Assembly (NCBI GenBank): GCA_016716265.1 | Contig: JADJWQ010000006.1 | Location: 3,561,501 to 3,625,500, forward strand | Source of the DNA: Planctomycetota bacterium | GTDB taxonomy: Bacteria; Planctomycetota; UBA1135; UBA2386 | Length of the DNA: 64,000 nucleotides | Direction of reading: 5' to 3' | Notes under the pieces: model-generated | The model's input: only the letters and a program-made list of their open reading frames with translations | Database searches by the model: none | What the model was told of the DNA's origin: nothing | Shown here: piece by piece, positions 9,548 through 17,365 of the stretch | Numbering within the stretch: position 1 is the first letter of the stretch | Layout: every line of letters begins with the position of its first letter | Program-made: the position numbers and the translations under genes

Positions 9548-10051
9548 TCAGGTAGCAGCACCAGGGCCGCCGTGGCACTTCTTGTACTTGCGGCCGCTGC
9601 CGCAGGGACACGGGTCGTTGCGCCCGACCTTCGGCTGCTCCCGCCGGTAGGTGCCGGCGCCGGCGACGACCCCGTCGACGAAGTACCAGCGCCCGTCGTC
9701 GCCGCGCTGGAATGTCGCCACCTCGTGATGGGGGTGCGCGGTGCCCTTGACCGAATAGTGCGCCACGAACTCGACGGTCCCCTCGTCGTCGTCGGGACCG
9801 CCGCCGTCGGTCGCCAGCACCTCGATCCCCTGCCACTCGGCGCTCTGCGACCACTGCCGTGTCGCATCGTCGTCGACCTCGTCGCGCGAGCCGGGCTCGT
9901 GGGACTCGCGGATGAACTCGACGCGGCCGGTGGCGAAGGCGCTGTAGCGCGCGCGCATCAGCGCTTCGGCCGTCTCCGGCCAGGCGGCGCCCGTCAGATA
10001 GGGTTCACAGCAGTCCGCGTGGGACCGCCCGCTGCCGCAGGGGCATTCCAT
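9548..10051 (-). CDS. YchJ family protein with two SEC-C motifs
   Basis: The protein has 167 residues. Both ends carry SEC-C zinc motifs: CPCGSGRSHADCC at residues 3-15 and CPCGSGRKYKKCH near the C-terminus. Between them is the YchJ/NTF2-like middle (TAEALMRARYSAFATGRVEFI; HYSVKGTAHPHHEVATFQR). SEC-C motifs bind zinc and often mediate contact with SecB or the ribosome; the physiological role of YchJ is unknown. The gene converges with the outer-membrane protein gene and lies about 100 bases upstream of ctaB on the same strand. Confidence 0.9.
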   Translation of the reverse strand: MECPCGSGRSHADCCEPYLTGAAWPETAEALMRARYSAFATGRVEFIRESHEPGSRDEVDDDATRQWSQSAEWQGIEVLATDGGGPDDDEGTVEFVAHYSVKGTAHPHHEVATFQRGDDGRWYFVDGVVAGAGTYRREQPKVGRNDPCPCGSGRKYKKCHGGPGAAT

Positions 10052-10148
10052 GCCGACTGTCTAACGGTCGCGCGGGGCGGCGGCAATGATGCGCTGCGCG
10101 CGCGATCGGCGGTCGCTCACCCCCGGTCGATCGGCGGCACCCGCACGC

Positions 10149-11045
10149 CTACCGCGCATCCGCGACCATCGCCGCGAACAACAGCGGCAGGTAGACGATC
10201 GACGCGATGAAGGTCTGCCGGATCGCGGACTCCCATCGGGCCAGGGTCGCGAGGATCACCGGCACGAGGAACACGAGCCCCAGCAGGAGCGCGGCGGCCG
10301 CGTAGGCCTCACCGGCGAGGCCGGTGTAGTAGGGGAGCAGCGACACGCAGATCAATGCCAGCGTGTGCGACAGCATCAGCCGCCGCACCATGCCGTCGCT
10401 ACCGTCGAGCGACGCGATCATCTTCAGGCCGCCGCGGCGGTAGTCGTCGCGGTAACGCCACGAGATCGCGAGGAAGTGTGGCACCTGCCAGAGGAACAGG
10501 ATCAGGAACAGCGCCGCCGCGTGGACGTCCAGTCGACCGGAGGCAGCCGCGTAGCCGACCACCGGCGGCAGCGCACCGGGCACGGCACCGACCACGGTAT
10601 TGAGCGGCGTCCGCCGCTTCATCGGCGTGTAGATGCAGACGTAGGTGAGCAGGATCCCCGCGGACAGCAGCGTCGCGAGCAGGTTGGTGGCCAATGCCAT
10701 CGTCGCGAGACCCGCTGCCCCGCAGACGGTGGCGAACGCCACGACCTCGCCCGGCCGCAGCCGCCCGCTCGGCAACGGTCGCGACCGCGTGCGCTCCATC
10801 AGGCGGTCGATGTCGCGCTCCAGGAACATGTTGAACGCGTTCCCGGCGACCGCGACCAGCAGGCTGCCGAGCGCCGTCGGCAGGATCAGGGCCGCATCCT
10901 GGCGGAACGGTGTGCCGAGGTGCACGCCGGCGATCACCGCGAAGATCGCGAGGCTCGACAACCGCAGCTTGCCGAGCTCGACGAACGCACCGAGGCGGAC
11001 CGCCAGGGACGGACGCGGCGCGGAGGTCTCGGTCACGGCGCTCAT
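10149..11045 (-). CDS. ctaB: Protoheme IX farnesyltransferase
   Basis: CtaB (298 residues, polytopic) attaches a farnesyl group to heme b to make heme O, the precursor of heme A for cytochrome c oxidases. It is a UbiA-superfamily prenyltransferase. The first Asp-rich motif is NAFNMFLERDIDRLMERT and the second is WRYRDDYRRGGLKM. Around nine hydrophobic segments are visible. The ATG at 11045 overlaps the ctaA stop (ATGA), so the heme A pathway pair is translationally coupled. The oxidase subunits themselves are not in the window. Confidence 0.96.
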   Translation of the reverse strand: MSAVTETSAPRPSLAVRLGAFVELGKLRLSSLAIFAVIAGVHLGTPFRQDAALILPTALGSLLVAVAGNAFNMFLERDIDRLMERTRSRPLPSGRLRPGEVVAFATVCGAAGLATMALATNLLATLLSAGILLTYVCIYTPMKRRTPLNTVVGAVPGALPPVVGYAAASGRLDVHAAALFLILFLWQVPHFLAISWRYRDDYRRGGLKMIASLDGSDGMVRRLMLSHTLALICVSLLPYYTGLAGEAYAAAALLLGLVFLVPVILATLARWESAIRQTFIASIVYLPLLFAAMVADAR

Positions 11046-12010
11046 CGCGGCGGCTCCAGGGCGGGCGGGGCGTCGGCCCGCGGCTCCAGGTTGCGGTAGC
11101 TCTTCGCGACGATCAGCGTCGTCGACAGGAACAGCGCGGCGCCGACGATGACGTGCGCCGACACCAGCAGGCTGCGCGTCAGGTAGGCGATGTTCGAGGG
11201 GTCCTTCGGGCGCACGACGGCCAGCGCGTAGAAGCCGAGCAGGAACTGCACGATCAGGAGCGCGAACACGAACCGCCCGAGCCGCCGGAAGCCGGCCGAG
11301 CGCGCACCGAAGCGGCCGCTCGTGTAGGACGCGGCGAGCACGACGGTCGCCGACACGAACACCGCCATGGCGACGTGCAGCCACAGCAGGCCCCGCAGGC
11401 TGGTGTGCCGGAACGCGGCACCGACGAACACCTGTGCGAACACCGCCACGAGCGCGAAGGTCGCGAGGCGCCGAGCCCCGCGCGCGTCACCCAGCGCGAC
11501 CGGCAGCCGCTCCCGCCAGCCGTCGGACAGTGCGAACGCGACCAGCACCGCGACGCACAGGGTCGGCTGCGCGAGCGCGCCGTGGCCGACCGCCGCCGGC
11601 CAGAACGTGCGCCCGTCGGCCTGGCCGAACAGCACGCCGACACCGCCGAGGATCCCCTGCACGACGATCAGCCCGACCAGCGCCCAGCCGAGCCGCGTCA
11701 GCCAGCGCGGCGCACCGCTGCGGCCGATCCAGATCGCCTCCACGATGGCGAGCAGCCCGACGAGGCTGCCCGACACGCGGTGCAGGTGCTCGAAGTAATC
11801 GTCGAGGTCCATCCCCGGCGGCCACAGCGAGCCGCGCGCGAGCGGCCAGTCGGTGAACGCCATGCCGGAGCCCGTGCTGGTGACCATCGCGCCGCCCTTG
11901 ATGTGGAGCAGCACGAAGGCGGCGAAGAACACCGAGAACCGGAACAGGGCGCGCGAGGCCCGGCGGTCCAGGACGGCGGACGCCGGCTGCGCGAGGGAGG
12001 ACGTGGTCAC
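11042..12010 (-). CDS. ctaA: Heme A synthase (CtaA/COX15)
   Basis: This 322-residue membrane protein oxidises the C8 methyl of heme O to give heme A. It has about eight transmembrane helices and the conserved heme-ligating histidines, seen in YFEHLHRVSGSLVG, AVGHGALAQP, FRHTSLRGLLWLHVAM and LLVSAHVIVGAA. The motif GAMVTSTGSGMAFTDWP near the N-terminus is diagnostic of the family. It lies upstream of ctaB in a two-gene operon. Its presence implies an aa3- or caa3-type oxygen reductase elsewhere in the genome. Confidence 0.95.
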   Translation of the reverse strand: MTTSSLAQPASAVLDRRASRALFRFSVFFAAFVLLHIKGGAMVTSTGSGMAFTDWPLARGSLWPPGMDLDDYFEHLHRVSGSLVGLLAIVEAIWIGRSGAPRWLTRLGWALVGLIVVQGILGGVGVLFGQADGRTFWPAAVGHGALAQPTLCVAVLVAFALSDGWRERLPVALGDARGARRLATFALVAVFAQVFVGAAFRHTSLRGLLWLHVAMAVFVSATVVLAASYTSGRFGARSAGFRRLGRFVFALLIVQFLLGFYALAVVRPKDPSNIAYLTRSLLVSAHVIVGAALFLSTTLIVAKSYRNLEPRADAPPALEPPR

Positions 12011-12299
12011 GGGAAGAAGGACGACGGGTCGGTGCGGGCGGAACAGCTTGCGCCGCGGGCGCCCCGCCGTCGACCATCGAACCGGATTCGGCTCGCCTGC
12101 GGCTCACCGGAGGGAGCCGCCCACGCGACCGTGCCGGACGTCCGTCACCGGCGGGTCGGGGGCTTCGCGGTCAGCCGGAGCACGGATGCGCGCGCAGTGC
12201 CGCTCGACCGCCGCGGCGAGTCCACGGCGGGAGCCGGGGCCGCGAAGGCCCGCTGGCACCGGCGCCCTCCCGGCGGCCCGGTGCCGAGCGCGCACCGCG

Positions 12300-13217
12300 T
12301 CAGTCCTGCGGCCGGGACGGCGTCGTCGTGACCGTCGGTACGGTGCCGGACCCGGTCGTCGTCCCGGTCGTCGTCACGCCGGTGGTGGTGCCGGCGTTCG
12401 CCCCGGCGAGGTCGGAGCCGCCCTCGAACGCCTCCCAGATCGGCCGCTCGGATTCCTCGATCGCGCCGCGGTCGACGTCGTGGTCGAGCAGCGACTGGGC
12501 GTCGGTCGTCGCGGTCGCGAGCATGTCGCGCAGCCGCCGGTTGCCGGAGTTCAGCTCGAGCGCCTTCTGCAGGTGCGTGCGCGCCAGGTCGGCTTCGCCG
12601 AGGCGCAGGTGGCACACGGCGAGGTTCTCGTAGACCGCCGACCGCACGAAGCTCGGCTTGTCCATGCTCGGGGCGAGCGACAGCTCCGAGATCGCCCGGC
12701 GCCACTCGCGGTTCTGCATGTGCCGTTCGGCGCGGAACAGGTGCGCGAGCGTCGCGGTGTCGACCTTGCTCGACAGCGGCGTGAAGTCGGTGACCTCGAT
12801 CCACGGCTGATCGCGGAAGGTGTTGCGGACGACGCCCGTCACGCGCAGCCGGTCGTAGGTGTGCAGATCGTAGAGGCGGGAGACCGCCTCGGTGTCCTTC
12901 GCGACGAACAGCATGCCGAACAGGTCGTCGTAGCTGTCCCGGCGCCAGATCGGCTGGTCGCCGGCCCACGCGACGAAGTTCGCGTACCGGGACGGCTCGA
13001 AGCGCGTGAAGAACGGGTTGCTCACCCGCCCGAGCGACGCGAACTGGATGTCGAACTGCACCCAGATGGACTTGAACGCCTCAGGGGTCCGCCGCAGCGT
13101 TTCGAGGTCGGTGAACACGATGCGCACGTCGTCGTCGGGACGGGCACCGCCCTGGGACGCCACCCCCGCCGAGAAGCAGGAGCCGGCGAGGAGCGCGATC
13201 ACGGCAACACGATTCAT
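12300..13217 (-). CDS. Secreted TPR-containing protein, function unknown
   Basis: The protein has 305 residues with a signal peptide (VIALLAGSCFSAGVAS). A Cys at residue 14 could be a lipobox, but the fit is poor. Residues about 25-150 form a domain with many aromatics that I do not recognise (IWVQFDIQFASLG; YDDLFGMLFVAKDTEAV). Residues ~165-230 carry one or two TPR-like helix pairs (YENLAVCHLRLGEADLARTHLQKALELN). The tail is Thr/Gly low-complexity (TTTGVTTTGTTTGSG), which makes the gene's end look like a tandem repeat at DNA level. It is preceded by a 114-base gap after rsmD. Confidence 0.6.
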   Translation of the reverse strand: MNRVAVIALLAGSCFSAGVASQGGARPDDDVRIVFTDLETLRRTPEAFKSIWVQFDIQFASLGRVSNPFFTRFEPSRYANFVAWAGDQPIWRRDSYDDLFGMLFVAKDTEAVSRLYDLHTYDRLRVTGVVRNTFRDQPWIEVTDFTPLSSKVDTATLAHLFRAERHMQNREWRRAISELSLAPSMDKPSFVRSAVYENLAVCHLRLGEADLARTHLQKALELNSGNRRLRDMLATATTDAQSLLDHDVDRGAIEESERPIWEAFEGGSDLAGANAGTTTGVTTTGTTTGSGTVPTVTTTPSRPQD

Positions 13218-13331
13218 GGCTGTCTTCCGGTTCGGAGCGTCACGGCCACGCAGCCCCGCGTCGACCGTCCGCGTCTCCTATCGGACGCGCCGTGCCCCGC
13301 GCTTGACCTGGGACGCTGACCGGCGCGCAGG

Positions 13332-13913
13332 CTAGCCCCGCCCGCGGCGCAGGAACGCGACCGCGCTGCGCCCCCAGGTGCGCACCTCGACCTCGCCGTC
13401 GAAGTCGTCCTCGTCGAGCGTGCCGTCCGGGAAGTGGAACAGCACGACGCCGCCGGGCGCGAGGCGGTCGGCCAGGCGCCCGGCCCGCCACGCCGCGCGC
13501 GCCGGGTCCTCGTCGACCATCTGGTAGGGCGGGTCGAAGAACACGACGTCGGGCGGCACCTCCTCGTCCTCGCCGTCCGGCGTCAGCGGCGGCGGCTCCC
13601 AGGCGTCGCCGCGCAGCACGCGGCTGCGCTCCTTCGCGCGCGGGCCGAGCGCCTCGAGGTTCGCGCGCAGCACGCCGAGCGCCTGGTTGCTCTTCTCGAC
13701 GAACAGGACGCGCGCCGCGCCGCGCGACAGCGACTCGAGCCCGGACGCGCCGGTGCCCGCGAACAGGTCCCACACTTCGGCGTCGACGACGGCATCGCCG
13801 AGGATGTTGAACAGCGCCTCCCGCACCTGGCCGAGCAGCGGCCGGGTCATGAAGCCCTTGACCGCGCGCAGCGTGCGGCCGCGGAACTCTCCGCCGATGA
13901 TCTTCAACGACAT
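13332..13913 (-). CDS. rsmD: 16S rRNA (guanine966-N2)-methyltransferase RsmD
   Basis: This 193-residue SAM-dependent enzyme methylates N2 of G966 in 16S rRNA. The N-terminal motif KIIGGEFRGRTL, the SAM-binding segment VWDLFAGTGASGLESLSRG and the catalytic VVFFDPPYQMV (NPPY-type) are all present. Length is typical. The ATG at 13913 follows directly on MSLKIIGGEF; the upstream in-frame extension is non-coding. Transcription presumably starts in the region holding the long hairpin repeat (13990-14128). Confidence 0.93.
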   Translation of the reverse strand: MSLKIIGGEFRGRTLRAVKGFMTRPLLGQVREALFNILGDAVVDAEVWDLFAGTGASGLESLSRGAARVLFVEKSNQALGVLRANLEALGPRAKERSRVLRGDAWEPPPLTPDGEDEEVPPDVVFFDPPYQMVDEDPARAAWRAGRLADRLAPGGVVLFHFPDGTLDEDDFDGEVEVRTWGRSAVAFLRRGRG

Positions 13914-14249
13914 GGCTGGTCCGGCTGGTTGTGCGCGGGGAGTCCGCCCGATGCACGAGGCGGCTCGCGCGCCACGAAACGCACACGTGGCCCGGATGAT
14001 GCGCGAGATTCCGTCGCGCGGTCGCGCAAGTCGCTGGCAGGCATCGTCGTCGGGCCGAACCCGCGCTCGACTTCCCTCCAGCTGGCGACTTGCGCGACCG
14101 CAGCAGGCAGCTCGCGGATCATCCGGGCTAGACTCTAGACGCGTGGCGCGGCTCGGCGCGAGTGCTCCGCCCGGCGGAGCCGGCGTCACGACGACAGGAC
14201 CCGGCGACGCGCACCGCCCGCGCGGAGCCCTGGCCAGATCCTTTGCGCG
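13914..14249. other. 336-base divergent intergenic region with a hairpin repeat
   Basis: This region separates divergently transcribed rsmD and the FHA/vWA gene. It contains the long imperfect inverted repeat listed separately (13990-14128). Abutting it, at 14128-14138, is the odd palindrome CTAGACTCTAG, whose TAGACT (14129-14134) is a plausible -10 hexamer for the plus-strand gene. The short open frames here follow the repeat and are not convincing genes. Confidence 0.6.
13990..14128. repeat. Long hairpin repeat, copy 1 (REPIN/MITE-like)
   Basis: The left arm (13990-14042) and right arm (14081-14128) are inverted repeats of about 50 bases. The outer ends pair through GCCCGGATGAT, and the inner parts through TCGCGCAAGTCG. 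In the middle of each arm about 11-12 bases do not pair: TCCGTCGCGCGG on the left, GCCTGCTGCGG (reverse complement) on the right. The loop is 38 bases. A second copy with the same arms, and the same unpaired middle on the same side, lies at 44882-45059. I see no transposase or direct-repeat target duplication. It could be a REP-pair, a MITE or a structured RNA. Confidence 0.8.
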
Positions 14250-16070
14250 ATGACTGGTCCCGCGCCCGCCGAAGCGCCCTCGTCCGAACCGAGCCCGGGG
14301 CTCGCGATCCGCGTCGGCGAGCGCACCTTCGCGCTCGAGCCCGACCGGCTGCACGTCGTCGGCAGCGGTCCGCGCGCCGACCTGCGCGTGCTCCACCACA
14401 GCATCGCGGCGGCGCACGCGCTGGTCAGCGCACACCGCGGCGAGGTGCGCGTCGAGGACCTCGGCGCGCCCGGCGGCGTGTGGGTCGGCAGCGTCCGCGT
14501 GCACGGCTGCTGCGACCTGCTGCCGGGCGCCGAGCTGCGGATCGGGGAGATCCCGCTGACGGTCGTGGCGGCCGCCCCCGCAGTGGCCTCCCCCGCAGTG
14601 GCCGCGCCCGCCGCGCTGCCCGCGGCGCCCGCCACCGGAACGGCCGCGCGGCCCCACGCCGGCGCACCCGAGCACGGCTTCGCGGCGCTGATGGCGGAGG
14701 AGCTGCGGCGCGCACCGTGGTTCGGGCTGTCGCTGCTGCTGCACGCGGTGCTGTTCCTGCTGCTGTACGTGTTCTGGCAGCAGCCGCCGCTCGGCACCGC
14801 GCGCGAGCTGACGATCTCGGTCGCGCCGGAAGACTGGATCGACGTGCCGTCCGAACGGCCCGACGCGCCCAAGGAGGTGTTCGAAGTCGAGGAGAGCACG
14901 GAGATCTCGCCAGAGGAGCTGCAGGAGGTCGAGATCGCCGAGGCGCGCCTCGACGCGGAGGAGCTCGAGGCCGACTTCAGCGACCCGGGCGGCGCGCTGT
15001 TCGACCCGTTCGGCGCCGCGCACCTGACCGAGATCATCAAGGCCGGCGGCGAGGACATCCTGCAGTCGGGCAGCGCGGCCGCTGGGCGGCTGTCGGGCGA
15101 GTTCCGGCGCACCGTCGCCGGGCTGCGCGAGAGCGGCCTGGAGATCGTGTTCGTGTTCGACAGCACCGGCTCGATGGGACCGGTCATCGAGGCGACGCGC
15201 CAGCGCATGACGCGGATGCTCGAGGCGCTCTACGCGCTGGTGCCGGACGCCCGCATCGGCGTCGTGACCTACCGCGACCACGGGCGGCTCGAGGAATACC
15301 TGACGCGCAGCGTGCCGTTGTCGCGCGATCTGTACGCGGCCCTGCTGTTCATGCACACGGTGAGCGCAGGCGGCGGCGGCGACCGGCCGGAGGCCGTCTA
15401 CGACGGTCTGCAGGAGGCGCTGCAGCAGCCCTGGCGGCCGGGCTCCCGGCGCGTCGTCGTATTGATCGGCGATGCGCCCGCACACGAGCAGACCGACGGG
15501 CGGCTGCGCGCGATGGTCGAGAAGTTCACGCGCGGCGGCGACGCGTTCGTCCACGCGATCACGACGTCCCCCGACTTCTTCGGCAAGGTCCCGGCGGACA
15601 CGCAGAAGTCGTTCGAGAGCGTCGCGCGCGCCGGCAAGGGCCTGTGCGTGCAGTTCGAGCGGGAGGACAAGATCCTCGACCAGGTGCTGGCGCTGGCGAT
15701 CGGCAGCGAGCACCGCGCGAGCGTCGCCGAGGTGTTCGACATCCTGGAGGAGCGCCGCAGGAGCCGGCCGCCGCACGCGCCGGTGACCGCCGAGATCGAG
15801 CGCAATCTCCGCCGGCCGGTCGTCGACCCGCACTTCGTCGACGACTGCATCCGCTCCGCCGACCGCCGCGTCGCCGAGGACCTGATCGCGCTGCTGCAGA
15901 ACCAGGGCCTCGGCCGCTCCGGCCGACACGCGGCGGCCTGGGCCGTGCAGAAGCTCCTCGGCCTCGACCGCGTGCTGGTCGACCCGCTCGACCCGCGGCC
16001 GCTCGACTCCGACCTGGTCGCCCGACTGCAGCGTTGGCTCGATCGGCTCGCTCCATCGAAGCCCCGCTGA
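14250..16070 (+). CDS. FHA-transmembrane-vWA domain protein
   Basis: The protein has 606 residues. Residues ~18-105 look like a forkhead-associated domain (HVVGSGPRADLRVLHHSIAA), which binds phosphothreonine. An Ala/Pro linker follows, then one strong membrane helix (~155-175, WFGLSLLLHAVLFLLLYVFW). A very acidic segment (EVEESTEISPEELQEVEIAE) precedes a von Willebrand A domain from ~285 with the MIDAS motif FVFDSTGSMG. The C-terminal ~130 residues are helical (LIALLQNQGLGRSGRHAAAW). The layout suggests an envelope sensor or scaffold linking a cytoplasmic phospho-signal to a metal-dependent binding domain. Partners are unknown. The start is the ATG after TTTGCGCG; no strong ribosome site is seen. 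Confidence 0.85.
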   Translation: MTGPAPAEAPSSEPSPGLAIRVGERTFALEPDRLHVVGSGPRADLRVLHHSIAAAHALVSAHRGEVRVEDLGAPGGVWVGSVRVHGCCDLLPGAELRIGEIPLTVVAAAPAVASPAVAAPAALPAAPATGTAARPHAGAPEHGFAALMAEELRRAPWFGLSLLLHAVLFLLLYVFWQQPPLGTARELTISVAPEDWIDVPSERPDAPKEVFEVEESTEISPEELQEVEIAEARLDAEELEADFSDPGGALFDPFGAAHLTEIIKAGGEDILQSGSAAAGRLSGEFRRTVAGLRESGLEIVFVFDSTGSMGPVIEATRQRMTRMLEALYALVPDARIGVVTYRDHGRLEEYLTRSVPLSRDLYAALLFMHTVSAGGGGDRPEAVYDGLQEALQQPWRPGSRRVVVLIGDAPAHEQTDGRLRAMVEKFTRGGDAFVHAITTSPDFFGKVPADTQKSFESVARAGKGLCVQFEREDKILDQVLALAIGSEHRASVAEVFDILEERRRSRPPHAPVTAEIERNLRRPVVDPHFVDDCIRSADRRVAEDLIALLQNQGLGRSGRHAAAWAVQKLLGLDRVLVDPLDPRPLDSDLVARLQRWLDRLAPSKPR

Positions 16071-16292
16071 TCCCGGCCTGGCCCGAGTCGCCCTCGACCT
16101 CCGGAGGAGGTGTCGGGCCGGGGCAGCCGCGACCGCTTGCGGGCGGAGCTGCGCGCGGAGGCGGAGCCGGACGAAACAGCGGAACGCGAGCGGACGTCGT
16201 AGACCAGGCACTGTCGGTGACCCACGACGATCCGGCGGGCATCGACCCCGACGCCCCTCCCGCCGGCCGGAAGAAGAAGAGGATCCCGTCCC

Positions 16293-17300
16293 ATGGCTCC
16301 AACGACTCTGCATGGCGCCCCCCGCCGTGCGCGCGGCACCGCCCTGATGCTCGTCGCGGCGGCCGTCGCCGGCCCGGCGACCGCCCAGGTGACGTCGGGC
16401 GCGACGGCGCTGCTGCCGCCGCAGATCTCGATCACCGTCGGCTCGAACAGCTACCACGGAACGCTCCCGGCCGGACCGATGCCGAGCGGCTACTCGCTGA
16501 CGGTGCCGCCATCCCAGCCGCTCCCGCCGTCGGTCTCCGCGCGCCTGATCCGCCGGGGGCCGCTGGAGTGGCGCCTGTCGGAGGCCTCGGCCGCGGGCGT
16601 CCTGAACCAGAGCGCCACCGTATCGACGGGGCCGCACCGGACGGAGCTCGTGTTCCTCGGCGGAGCCTCGCCGGTCGCCGGGACCTTCGAGCTCTCGCTG
16701 CTGCTGTCGCTGGTCGGGGCGAGCACCCACACCGCACAGGTCACGATCGACGGCGTGCCGGTCACGCTCGACCCGAGTGGGCCGGCGACCCTCGTGCCGT
16801 ACCGGATCGAGGCCGGCCAACGCGTGCGGGTCGTCGCGGAGACCGCGACCTCGACCTGGCAGCCGACTCTCGGGTTCCTCGCCTGGTCCACCGTCGAGCT
16901 CGACATCGGCTTCCGGGTCGCACCGAGCCCGAGCATCGTGACCGAGCTCGGCCCGGGCTGCGGCCCGACCGGGTTCGACGCGTTCGGGGAGCCGTCGAAC
17001 CCCACGCTCCAGGTCCTGCGGGTGCGCGACCTGACCGCTGGGCCGCTGGTCGCGGCGATCGCGGTCGGCACTGCACCCGGGGCGTTCCCGCTCGGCCTCC
17101 ACGCGGTCACCGGCCAGCCGTGCACGCTGTGGACGTTCCCGGTGGACGTCGCGTTCGTACCGCTCGATGCCGCGCGGACCGCGGAGATCCGCTTCGACGC
17201 GAGCGTGGCGTCCGGCGCCGACCTGGTGCTGCAGGCGGCGACGATGGACCCGGGGGCGGTGCTGTCACTCAGCCGCGGGCTGCGGATCCTCTGCCCGTGA
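16293..17300 (+). CDS. Secreted protein with Gly-Cys C-terminal domain
   Basis: The protein has 335 residues with a signal peptide (TALMLVAAAVAGPATAQ). The middle is beta-rich and ends in a lectin- or jellyroll-like stretch (AQVTIDGVPVTLDPSGPATL; YRIEAGQRVRVVAETATS). The last ~115 residues start with TELGPGCGPTGFDAFG and end in ILCP. In spacing of Gly-Cys marks and hydrophobic strands this resembles the C-terminal domain of the protein at 5418-6437, though with little identity. No enzymatic motif was found. Function unknown. Confidence 0.65.
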   Translation: MAPTTLHGAPRRARGTALMLVAAAVAGPATAQVTSGATALLPPQISITVGSNSYHGTLPAGPMPSGYSLTVPPSQPLPPSVSARLIRRGPLEWRLSEASAAGVLNQSATVSTGPHRTELVFLGGASPVAGTFELSLLLSLVGASTHTAQVTIDGVPVTLDPSGPATLVPYRIEAGQRVRVVAETATSTWQPTLGFLAWSTVELDIGFRVAPSPSIVTELGPGCGPTGFDAFGEPSNPTLQVLRVRDLTAGPLVAAIAVGTAPGAFPLGLHAVTGQPCTLWTFPVDVAFVPLDAARTAEIRFDASVASGADLVLQAATMDPGAVLSLSRGLRILCP

Positions 17301-17365
17301 GCAGCGCACCCTGAGCCGCACACCGTGAGCTGACGAGCGGAGCGCGACGGCCGGGTCCGGAGCGC

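Noticed and set aside
12330..12400. GTC/GGT simple repeat as a mobile or regulatory repeat
   Set aside because: It is the coding sequence of the Thr/Gly-rich tail of the TPR protein at 12300-13217.
13904..14122. 72-codon open frame across hairpin repeat copy 1
   Set aside because: A partly similar frame spans copy 2, but the similarity comes from the inverted repeat itself; both strands are open and no start signals exist.
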